Shown piece after piece: positions 25,755-33,817 of a stretch of 64,000 nucleotides of DNA (its first letter is position 1; every line of letters starts with the position of its first letter). The translations under genes were made by a program, and so were the position numbers. This DNA comes from Candidatus Poribacteria bacterium (GTDB taxonomy: Bacteria > Poribacteria > WGA-4E > WGA-3G): positions 1-64,000 of the forward strand of contig JAJEIE010000018.1 of NCBI GenBank assembly GCA_022827625.1, in the 5' to 3' direction. The notes under the pieces were generated by a model. That model saw only the letters and a list, made by a program, of their open reading frames with translations. It was not told where the DNA came from and did not search any database.

Positions 25755-27317
25755 ATGTCAAAAGCAATCTTAAAGTTGAAAACTCGCGACTCCATATTCA
25801 CGGTGCTTCTGGTCGCAATGCTATTGAATTTGAGTTCAGTCGCATTTGCGGATAAGAATCTACTCCTGTTTCATCCGACAGATATTAAAGACTTAGGGAG
25901 CTTAGCGGTGAAATTCCAAGACACTCGTGCTGCAGTATCTAACTTCATAGTCTCACAATTGTCTGATAAAACTCAGCAATTGCTAAGTGAATATAACGGC
26001 ATAAGTAGTCCCTCTTCTGCTCTTGAGCAAGCAGTCCTTACAGATTTGAATCGCTTACTTCAAGATGTCTCGCTCTATGATACCCAAACTTTCGCTAATA
26101 TTGAACTCAGTAAACAAACCCAAGCACTCATTGCCCAAAATCCACAAAGTGGAGAGGCACTGGTTCTCCTGAATCGTCTCCTCCTATCAGATGCCTATCC
26201 TTATGAACTCGCATCACCTTCGGAAAAACAAAACACTGGCGATTCAAAAGATATTGAAACATGTCGAGAAAATCTCCGACAGATAAAATTGGCACTCGAC
26301 AACTATCGTGCCAAAGCAAATGTAGAACCCCAGTGGCTTTCTGAACTTTCACCACAATATCTGGACGAAAAAATGCTCCGCTGCCCAGCAGATCTAACGG
26401 CAGGAGATCCCGGGGTTCTCACCGAAGGTGGATCTGACCCAACACTACCGTGTAGTTATCTTTATGAATTCCGCCCCGACCAGAAAGCAGGTCAGGAAAT
26501 TTTATTGGAAATAGAAGGCGACATGCTACCTATGGTGCGTTGTCAACACCATCTGCTCAATCTAAGCGTCAGTGGGAAACTCTATCGAAATGGGCCGCAA
26601 AGAAATATCTACAACAAAACCGCAAAAATCGTAAAAAGGTTTTCTATACAACCGCACTTGTCGGCAGACTTGCCCGAAGAAGTCAGGAAGCAAATGGAAG
26701 AGCAACTTCACAAGAACAGTAATAAAGCGGCAAAAACGACGATCTTCCAAATTGACCCATCGGACGACTTACACGCGAAACTTAAAGAACAATTCGGCGA
26801 GGCATTTCTTGAATCGCCAGAAGGAAAATCACTACTTAATCAATTAACACCAACATCCACAAAGCAAGAGGAATTGACCCATCTATTAGGCAAGTCAATG
26901 CCAGATGTGGCATTGATGAACCTTTCAGGGCAATCTGTCAAGTTAGAGACCCTCCGCGGTAAATTTACCCTTGTTAATATTTTTCCAACAGACCTTACCA
27001 CCCACGGACCCAAATTAAAACATCTTGAGCAGCTGCTTGAAAACTATGATGCTTCCCAACTGCAAATCGTTGGTATTAGCACCAGTGATGCCACGGCAAT
27101 TGAGGCGTTTAAGGAAAAACATCGCCTCTCAATGCCAATTTGGATTGACAAAAGCAGTCAGATACAAACACACCTTAATAGAGATACCGCTGAACCACAA
27201 ACCGAACTCATAACACTTTTTTTCAATCGAGAACTGATTGTTAAAGATGTGTTTATAGGCTTCGATCCACAGCCCTTCTCGCAAAAGGTCAAGAAGTTAC
27301 TTGAGTTCAAAGAATAG
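25755..27317 (+). CDS. Exported protein with pseudopilin-like and cysteine-less thioredoxin-like domains
   Basis: A 520-residue exported protein with a signal peptide ending near VAFA. The middle (about residues 168-285) resembles the extracytoplasmic part of type II pseudopilins: CRENLRQIKLALDNYRAKAN, PQYLDEKMLRCPAD, then LNLSVSGKLYRNGP. The C-terminal part (from LGKSMPDVALMNLSGQSV) is a TlpA/AhpC-like thioredoxin fold. The site where the family has CxxC reads FPTDLTTHGP with no cysteine, so a redox role is unlikely. It may be a binding scaffold. It precedes the first ABC permease gene and starts 19 bases after the beta-propeller gene. Confidence 0.7.
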   Translation: MSKAILKLKTRDSIFTVLLVAMLLNLSSVAFADKNLLLFHPTDIKDLGSLAVKFQDTRAAVSNFIVSQLSDKTQQLLSEYNGISSPSSALEQAVLTDLNRLLQDVSLYDTQTFANIELSKQTQALIAQNPQSGEALVLLNRLLLSDAYPYELASPSEKQNTGDSKDIETCRENLRQIKLALDNYRAKANVEPQWLSELSPQYLDEKMLRCPADLTAGDPGVLTEGGSDPTLPCSYLYEFRPDQKAGQEILLEIEGDMLPMVRCQHHLLNLSVSGKLYRNGPQRNIYNKTAKIVKRFSIQPHLSADLPEEVRKQMEEQLHKNSNKAAKTTIFQIDPSDDLHAKLKEQFGEAFLESPEGKSLLNQLTPTSTKQEELTHLLGKSMPDVALMNLSGQSVKLETLRGKFTLVNIFPTDLTTHGPKLKHLEQLLENYDASQLQIVGISTSDATAIEAFKEKHRLSMPIWIDKSSQIQTHLNRDTAEPQTELITLFFNRELIVKDVFIGFDPQPFSQKVKKLLEFKE

Positions 27318-27428
27318 CAAACAACGCGCCAGTCGGTGCAGATCGTGATAGTTGACGCTGTGAGTGTGGCGGGAAACCCCAAAGCGGCATTCTAACAAAA
27401 CCCTATAAATCTAAGGTGAGGCAAAAAC

Positions 27429-28841
27429 ATGCTACCAACACTAATTCAGAAAGAGATTATGCATCATATCTTGAGTGCCAGGTTCGTCGCACTCCTTTTG
27501 ATGTGCCTTTTGCTCATCCCTCTCACCCTTTCCATCAATCATCGTACTTACCGCCAAGACCTCGTTGACTATCAAGAGGCCGTTAAATTAGCAAACATTG
27601 AAGAAACTACAGTAAACCCAAAAATGCCATTGGAAACAGATTTAGAAGTTTCTAAACTCTTTCTCAAACCGACGCCGCTGAGCGTATTCGCAAAAGGATT
27701 AGGGGATTCACTTCCAAGTTATCTTGGGATGACGCGCAACGGCATTACACAGGGTCCGCCCTCTGTGGTTTCTGCCCCTCTCTCCCAACTCTTAGGACAT
27801 CTCGACTTTCTATTTGTCATAAGTACTGTTTTCAGTCTGCTTGCGTTACTGTTCACATTTGATGCGGTCGCCGGGGAGCGAGAAGCAGGCACATTGCGGA
27901 TTACCTTAGCAAATTCCTTGCCGCGTGATCTCTTTTTGTGGAGTAAGTTAATCGGTGGGTATTTTGTGTTTGTCGTGCCATTCTTGGTAGCGTTTCTATT
28001 CGGTTTATTCCTTCTTGTTTGGCAAGGGTTTCCGTTGGGTGAGTCAGAGATTTTTCCGCGAGTCCTGAGTCTGATGGCTGCCTCTCTACTCTACATCGCG
28101 GTGTTTTTTGTAATAGGCGTGGTGATTTCCACCTACTTAGACAGTGCCAAGACTGCGCTCATCGTGGCTTTCACTGTCTGGGTGTTCGCTGTGTTAATTA
28201 CACCACGCCTCGGTTTTCTCGCAGCCAAGGTCATCGTCCCGACCCGAACTTCACAGAGCGTCTATATGGAAAAGAAGGCTATGCGAGACGATTTCGATGC
28301 AGCACTCGAAGAACAAAAAGTGAAATTCATCATGGAAACGCCGCCGGATGGAAGCGGACGGATTGTTATTATGGGAGATGCTCAGGAAAAACTCGATGAA
28401 CGAATAAAACCCTTGGAAGAAGAATATCGCTCGGAATTTCAAGACCACGCTAATAAACTTGATCGAGATTACAAACGTGAAACAAAACGACAAGAACAGG
28501 TGGGTGAGACGCTTTCCCGAATCACGCCAACTTCTTCCCTCATCTATCTCACCACGAACTTGGCACAGACTGGAAAGGTAAAAAGGAACAAATACCTGCA
28601 AGCAGGCGAACATTATTACAATATGCTTCATACAGATTTGTTTAGCAAAATTTCTGATCACGTTTCCCGAAGAATGTACCACTCAGGTGATATTGTCCAA
28701 ATCACACAACCACCACCCTTGGAAACTACAACTTTAGCGGACGCTTTCCGTCAATCAGTCGTGGATGTGATGCTGCTCTGCTTTTTTGGGGTAGCGCTAA
28801 CAACCATAGCGTTCCTGAAATTCTTTAGGTTAGATATTTGA
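27429..28841 (+). CDS. ABC-2-type transporter permease with large extracytoplasmic insertions
   Basis: A 470-residue membrane protein. N-terminal IQKEIMHHILSARFVALLLMC forms TM1, followed by a roughly 100-residue soluble segment, a block of about four TM helices containing ALLFTFDAVAGEREAGTLR, a second soluble segment of about 170 residues rich in charged heptads, and a final TM helix. The TFDAxxGExExGTLR motif and layout match NosY-like/DUF3526-type ABC-2 permeases. Four paralogs lie at 32329, 33818, 42542 and 44151. The nearest ATPase is at 38021. Confidence 0.85.
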   Translation: MLPTLIQKEIMHHILSARFVALLLMCLLLIPLTLSINHRTYRQDLVDYQEAVKLANIEETTVNPKMPLETDLEVSKLFLKPTPLSVFAKGLGDSLPSYLGMTRNGITQGPPSVVSAPLSQLLGHLDFLFVISTVFSLLALLFTFDAVAGEREAGTLRITLANSLPRDLFLWSKLIGGYFVFVVPFLVAFLFGLFLLVWQGFPLGESEIFPRVLSLMAASLLYIAVFFVIGVVISTYLDSAKTALIVAFTVWVFAVLITPRLGFLAAKVIVPTRTSQSVYMEKKAMRDDFDAALEEQKVKFIMETPPDGSGRIVIMGDAQEKLDERIKPLEEEYRSEFQDHANKLDRDYKRETKRQEQVGETLSRITPTSSLIYLTTNLAQTGKVKRNKYLQAGEHYYNMLHTDLFSKISDHVSRRMYHSGDIVQITQPPPLETTTLADAFRQSVVDVMLLCFFGVALTTIAFLKFFRLDI

Positions 28842-28878
28842 TGCCCTATCGCACACCCAATTTTAGAGGTAAACAAAA

Positions 28879-28911
28879 AAGAAGATTTTCTCCGAATCTT
28901 CTTTTTTTTTT
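28879..28911 (+). terminator. Rho-independent terminator
   Basis: aagaagatt (28879-28887) and aatcttctt (28895-28903) form a 9-bp stem followed by a run of T to 28911. It ends the permease transcript just before the ECF-type promoter. Confidence 0.85.
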
Positions 28912-28920
28912 CAGAATTAT

Positions 28921-28946
28921 GCAACCATTTTCCCGTCGCTCGCGTC
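28921..28946 (+). promoter_or_regulatory. ECF-type promoter of the sigma factor gene
   Basis: GCAACC (28921-28926, within ATGCAACC), 16-nt spacer, CGTC (28943-28946, within CGCGTCACTATAAAC). The same pattern precedes 37287 and, on the minus strand, 51665. This suggests the sigma factor transcribes its own gene. Confidence 0.65.
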
Positions 28947-29023
28947 ACTATAAACCAATTCGGAGTTAATGCGAAAAATAGGACGATTGAACCTATACGA
29001 AAATCCGTCCCAGGAGGTGTCCA

Positions 29024-30373
29024 ATGCAAAATGATGCTGAATTAATTCGCCGCACACTTGATGGTGATGAAATCGCTTTCACTACGCTTGTGAGAAAATA
29101 CCAGAAACACGTTCATGCCCTCGCGTGGCGCAAAATGGGGGACTTCCATATCGCTGAAGACATTACACAAGAGACCTTCCTGAAAGTGCATCAGAACCTG
29201 GCAACGCTGAAAGAACTGGAGCGATTTCCGGGGTGGCTGTATGTGATTGCAACCCGGTGCTGCATTGCGCGACTCCGGAAGAAACGGATGCATGCCCAAC
29301 TCGTGGAGGACATCGACCTAATGACAAAAGGAAAAGATACGTATTCCCAACATGTGGCAGATGAGCAGGCAAAAATGACAACTGAGGTGCAGCGAGAAGT
29401 CGTCAAAAAGTTGCTTGCCAAGCTACAAGAGAGCGATCGCACGATCATAACGCTATACTATTTTGGAGAGATGACGTGTGAAGAAATCAGCAAGTTTCTG
29501 GGAGTATCGGCAAATACGATTAAGAGTCGGCTCAGTCGCGCACGTCAACGTTTGAAGAAGGAAGAACCCTTGATTCAAGAGGCACTCGGCACCTTCCAGA
29601 TTTCCCCAAATTTGACGCAGAACATCGTCCAAGCCGTAAAAGAAAAAGGCGGCAGCATCAAACCCGTGTCACCTAAAGGGAGCAAACCTTTGGTCCCCTG
29701 GGCAGCAGTCGCGTCAACCGCTATCGTAGCCCTGCTGATCCTCGGAACGGGCAATGAATACATAGCCCGCTTTCAGCAGCCTTATAGTTTGGAGGCGACT
29801 TCGGAGATGAAGGTCGATATTGTAGAGGCACCCATAATATCTATGAAGCAGGTCAAACCCGCCGTGAAAATCCAACAGTCAGCAATTAGCAATCAGCAGC
29901 CAGCAGTGTCCCGCAAGTCCACACGCGACGTGCGTAGCAGTCGGAAAGCGGACGCTGGTAACAATCCATTGACCCCTGATAGCCAACAGCCAATAGAAGA
30001 AACACAGCAGACGCAAATGGAGGTATTGGACTTCTTTCGGATGCCGGAAAGCGGGCACCTGGACTACACCGTCGTCTACATTGATGCCACAGCGTTTGAA
30101 GACGGCGGGACGTTAACGATTGACATTCGCGTCGGCAGCGGTGAAGCAGCGGGTTCATTCGATCTATTTGACGGTGACAGGAAACTCCCAACGGGAGGCA
30201 TACGCAGATCAAGCAATGCCCTCGCACATCAGTGGGGAATTCAACCCGGTGGCACAGGAACAATCACCTATCAGTTTGATCAAGGTCAAGTCTTTCGACT
30301 GGGGGCTGCAAGCGATTGGCAGAGCGAAAAAGGAAGTACGAACGCGTTTTACGCGCAAATTTCTATTCGATAA
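29024..30373 (+). CDS. ECF sigma factor with transmembrane anchor and extracytoplasmic C-terminal domain
   Basis: A 449-residue fusion. Residues 1-190 are an ECF sigma-70 factor: sigma2 has LVRKYQKHVHALAWRKMGD, DITQETFLKV and FPGWLYVIATR; sigma4 has ITLYYFGEMTCEEISKFL and VSANTIKSRLSRARQRLKKE. A TM helix at about 224-246 (WAAVASTAIVALLILG) would anchor it, with the rest outside. After a low-complexity linker (SAISNQQPAVS) comes a beta-rich domain of about 115 residues (FEDGGTLTIDIRVGSG, WGIQPGGTGTITYQFDQG) that recurs at the C-terminus of the selenoprotein-like gene at 30543. AGGAGG precedes the ATG. Sensing and gene control are apparently joined in one chain. Confidence 0.88.
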   Translation: MQNDAELIRRTLDGDEIAFTTLVRKYQKHVHALAWRKMGDFHIAEDITQETFLKVHQNLATLKELERFPGWLYVIATRCCIARLRKKRMHAQLVEDIDLMTKGKDTYSQHVADEQAKMTTEVQREVVKKLLAKLQESDRTIITLYYFGEMTCEEISKFLGVSANTIKSRLSRARQRLKKEEPLIQEALGTFQISPNLTQNIVQAVKEKGGSIKPVSPKGSKPLVPWAAVASTAIVALLILGTGNEYIARFQQPYSLEATSEMKVDIVEAPIISMKQVKPAVKIQQSAISNQQPAVSRKSTRDVRSSRKADAGNNPLTPDSQQPIEETQQTQMEVLDFFRMPESGHLDYTVVYIDATAFEDGGTLTIDIRVGSGEAAGSFDLFDGDRKLPTGGIRRSSNALAHQWGIQPGGTGTITYQFDQGQVFRLGAASDWQSEKGSTNAFYAQISIR

Positions 30374-30419
30374 ACCCCGACCTTACTTGTCCTTTTGTGG
30401 TAGACCTTAGAATTAATTA

Positions 30420-30496
30420 GACACTCAACGCCGGTGCGGTTAGAAACCGTGAAGAAACACCCAAGCAAAAACCCTACCAGGTTGGGGTAAAGTGTC
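30420..30496 (+). promoter_or_regulatory. Structured intergenic RNA or terminator before the selenoprotein gene
   Basis: The outer stem gacact (30420-30425) pairs with agtgtc (30491-30496). Inside, cggtt-aga-aaccg (30437-30449) forms a hairpin, and accc...gggt around 30471-30487 another. The U-rich tgtttatttttt follows. It could be a terminator, an attenuator or a structured leader. Confidence 0.35.
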
Positions 30497-30542
30497 TGTT
30501 TATTTTTTCGGCTTATCATAATTTCTGTACGGAGGTTTGAAA

Positions 30543-32204
30543 ATGAAGACATTCGGTATCGGTTGCCTGATTTCTGTCCTGTTTCTGCAATACGGATTTG
30601 CAAACGAGACATCCACTCCCAACAGCGTCGCTCTCACACTTGACAGCGACGCTAACGTGGTCGTTAAAGGCTTTATCGCTCCGATTGCGTACACCCAAAG
30701 CAACTTCCATGTAGCGTGGGAATCATTGGCGAATCTACGAGTCGCCGAGCCTGAAAAGCAGTATCCGACAGCGATCTTTCGGGCGTTTCTTCCGACAGAA
30801 GCAGGCTTGCGAAGAGGGAGAGGAGAAGGATTTTTCCAAAGACTGCAAAAACTCCTCCGCGAAAATCCGACATCACGCGGAAATAGCGTCTCCGTTGGCG
30901 AAGTCTGGCAGATTGAACGCTCAGGATTATTGGCGTTGCTGAAGCAACTTCACCCGAACCCGCATCTGGATATGCACATCAATTGGGGAGATTCCCGCGG
31001 AACATGGGCGTGTCTGCGTGCTTACAATGCCGAAATAGCCCACATCGTGTTTCGCGTTCATGCAGAGTTCAGGTTAGCGGACGGTTGGTTTACACCCTCA
31101 CTGTTTACTGGACATCTCGTCATCAACCGTACAGACGAGAAAGTCGCCTTCTTCCAGATGTACGTTCCGCAGGGTACACTCAACTTCGATGTCAACCGAT
31201 ACCATAACGACAGGAGCATCTTTACAACGGATGCAGGCTTTTGCCCGCAAATCGAACTTCGTGCCGGTACAGAAGCTATAATTCAAGATACCCAATTTTC
31301 TGAAGCAATACCGTTAGCGGAAGCCGAACGTATCTTAATACGACGTTTTTATAAATCACAGCAAATTAACTGGGTATCAGTGGACGCAGCCTTGGAAATG
31401 GCACGGTCAGAACAGAAACCGATTCACATTGTTTCAACAGATGGCCCACTGACTGACGAAGCGTGCTGAGGGAGCGGCAAGAGCCTGAGGGCAGTTGCTC
31501 TCTCTGATGACAAGAATATCAAACTCTTGAACGAAAATTTTATTAACACGTGGGTGCTCAATACCGATATGGAACGCTTGCGGGATGCAAAAGCTCTTGA
31601 CGACCTGCCGCCTTTGACACAAATCATCGTTCAAGGATGGAAAAGACACTCTCCGGTAGATTGTCTGATTATCTCACCTGCACTTGAACTCATGGGTAGG
31701 CAGCCTGTTAATGAGTTGCCCTTGCGCAATAAGGCGAAGCGGTATCGGCTGTTCCTTTCAGAATCGTTAGCAGGAAAACACCCCGGAGTCGGTGAGAGCA
31801 CCCCGATGCCATTATCAAGCAGTCGGGGGGTTGTTCTTGATCGGATACAACCCGCCGTGGAAGTATTGGATACTTTTCGTTACGCGACTGCCACTGAAGA
31901 CGACACTGTTATAAGAATTGACACGACTGCCTTTGAAAATGGTGGCACATTGACTATTGACATTCAAATCGGTAGGGGAGCCCTTGTCGGTTCGTTCGAT
32001 CTCTTCCCTGACGATAGTGCCCTTCAGACAGAAGGAACACCTCAGAACGCACTCGCCCAAGCATGGGGGATTCAACCCGGTGAAACGGGAACAATTACGT
32101 ATCGGTTTGACAAGGGGCAAATCTTTCAACTCCGTGCCACTGGCGGTTGGGTCAATCAGGAAGGAGGTATCAACGCTTTTCGAGCCCAAATCTCTGTTCA
32201 GTAA
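30543..32204 (+). CDS. Selenoprotein N-like protein with in-frame TGA (Sec) and sigma-linked C-terminal domain
   Basis: One frame runs from ATG 30543 (GGAGG 7 bases upstream) to 32204, interrupted only by TGA at 31467-31469. Read as selenocysteine, the site is A-C308-U309-G-S-G-K-S-L-R, then LLNENFINTW. This matches the selenoprotein N redox site (SCUGSGRTLRE, then LLNESFISTW). The protein has an N-terminal signal peptide, a SelN-like body with NPTSRGNSVSVGEVWQIE, then a beta-rich C-terminal domain (FENGGTLTIDIQIG, WGIQPGETGTITYRFDKG) shared with the sigma factor at 29024. A stem-loop directly after the TGA fits a bacterial SECIS. Split reading as two genes is less likely because the motif spans the stop. 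Confidence 0.8.
31467..31504 (+). promoter_or_regulatory. Candidate bacterial SECIS element
   Basis: Starting within the TGA, gagggagc (31468-31475) pairs with gctctctc (31497-31504) over 8 bp with one G-U pair. An apical gcc-ugag-ggc (31483-31492) places a G in the loop 17-20 nt after TGA, within the spacing known for bacterial SECIS hairpins. Confidence 0.6.
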
Positions 32205-32281
32205 CTCCCGATCAACTTCTCCGAGAAATTAAGCAACTTTTTCGTCCTTAGATTGTATCTTTAATTATAAAGACCTTTCAG

Positions 32282-32310
32282 GGTTGTCAGTTAACTGAAA
32301 ACCAATAACC
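32282..32310. repeat. Short heptamer-repeat remnant
   Basis: ggttgtcagttaactgaaaa followed by ccaataacc is a shortened palindrome of the intergenic repeat family, just before the permease gene at 32329. Confidence 0.45.
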
Positions 32311-32328
32311 AACACCGAGGCTTAGATT

Positions 32329-33804
32329 ATGTTACACACCCTAATACGCCAGGAGATTTTAGGCCATCTGATGAGCGCGCGATTCCTCGCCGCTGTCGTG
32401 ATTACACTTCTGCTCGTCGTCGCCAATACCGTTGTGCTGATCGACGCGCACGAAAATCGGGTGGCGAGTTACAGCCAACAAGCGAAAGTTCATCGTGAGA
32501 AAGCGGTAGCGGCGGAAACCTATTCGGAGTTGAAACTTTTTGTTGAACGCCCTCCGAACCCCCTCAGCCTTTTGAGTGCGGGTTTAGAAAAGCGTTTGGG
32601 GACAACCGTTGAGATTTATCACGGCGAAGTGCCGACGATTTCAAGTGTTTCCGCACGAAATTTAGAGAATCCCTATCTAAATCTTTTTTCACAGATCGAC
32701 CTCGTGTCCATCTTTCAAGTGGTGCTGAGCCTATTGGCACTGCTTTTCGCTTATGATGCAATCGCGGGAGATTGGGAAAGCGGTACCCTGCGTCTGGTTA
32801 TCTCACACCCGGTGGGACGCGGTGCTATTCTGTTAGGGAAATATATCGCTGCAATGATATGTCTGCTGCTCCCCGTGCTGATGAGCCTGCTGATAGTGAT
32901 GCTGCAGCTTTCCCTCGCGAGTTCGATTCAGCTGGGTACAACGGATTTCCTCAGGATTGGCGGAATCGTCGCCACTACAATTGTCTACCTATCTGTTTTT
33001 TACCTGATTGGGCTGTTGATCTCCACGATGACCCGCCGCACGGCTACCTCCCTGATGCTCTGTATGTTCTTATGGGTCATTCTGGTGCTTGTGTATCCGA
33101 ACTGGAGTCGGTTTACCCTTAATCCTGTAGGCGACATGCGTCCAGAAAGACAATCCGCATATCAACAGGTTGAGCAGATTTGGGAAGAAGTTGACAGGGA
33201 AGAACAACGGTTCTTAGCCAACAGTCCGCTTGAAGGGGAACCGCCAAGGTTTAATATAGGTTATTCCGGGAGCTCCTCCTCGAGCGGCAGAAGGTATGGG
33301 TTTAATATGACCAAAGTGAACGCCGATTCAGAACCGAGCCTCCCGCATTTTCAAGACTATCAAGCGTTCATTGGTACGACGCACATCCGCGCCGCAGAAA
33401 AGATTGGGTTGATAAACGAACAACGTTGGGCACGGACCAGCATTCGACAAGCAACATGGGATGAACGGTTGATGAAATTCAGCCCGGCAAGCCTCTATAC
33501 CTTTGCAACTTCCGCTTGGGTAGGTACGGATATAGATGGCATGTTAGATTTCGTCGGCGCAGTCCAAGCGTACCGCCAGATACTAATTGACTATTTGCAC
33601 GATAAAGATGCGTTTGCGAGTCGACGTTGGTTTGCTTCTGATCAAGGAGCAGTGGATTGGTGGGATTTGCCTCAGTTTCGCTTTGCGCCGGTGGATGTCT
33701 CCGAAAACGCACAACGCGCCCTGATGGATGTGTCCCTCCTTTTCGTTATGAACCTGGTGCTGTTTATGGTAAGCTTCCTAATTTTTATCAAAGTTGAAGT
33801 TTAA
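32329..33804 (+). CDS. ABC-2-type transporter permease paralog
   Basis: A 491-residue membrane protein with the same plan as the permease at 27429: N-terminal LIRQEILGHLMSARFLAAVV (TM1), an extracytoplasmic segment, a TM block with LLFAYDAIAGDWESGTLRLV, a second soluble segment of about 160 residues with a Ser/Gly-rich stretch, and a last TM (VSLLFVMNLVLFMVSFLIF). It overlaps the frame of the next permease closely (stop 33804, next start 33818), so the pair probably form a heterodimer. The ATPase at 38021 is the likely motor. Confidence 0.85.
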   Translation: MLHTLIRQEILGHLMSARFLAAVVITLLLVVANTVVLIDAHENRVASYSQQAKVHREKAVAAETYSELKLFVERPPNPLSLLSAGLEKRLGTTVEIYHGEVPTISSVSARNLENPYLNLFSQIDLVSIFQVVLSLLALLFAYDAIAGDWESGTLRLVISHPVGRGAILLGKYIAAMICLLLPVLMSLLIVMLQLSLASSIQLGTTDFLRIGGIVATTIVYLSVFYLIGLLISTMTRRTATSLMLCMFLWVILVLVYPNWSRFTLNPVGDMRPERQSAYQQVEQIWEEVDREEQRFLANSPLEGEPPRFNIGYSGSSSSSGRRYGFNMTKVNADSEPSLPHFQDYQAFIGTTHIRAAEKIGLINEQRWARTSIRQATWDERLMKFSPASLYTFATSAWVGTDIDGMLDFVGAVQAYRQILIDYLHDKDAFASRRWFASDQGAVDWWDLPQFRFAPVDVSENAQRALMDVSLLFVMNLVLFMVSFLIFIKVEV

Positions 33805-33817
33805 GGGAGAAAACACA

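Noticed and set aside
31527-32204. A separate gene starting at 31527 after the TGA
   Set aside because: It lacks a convincing ribosome binding site, is in frame with the upstream gene, and begins in the middle of the SelN-like helix. Reading through the TGA gives one coherent protein.
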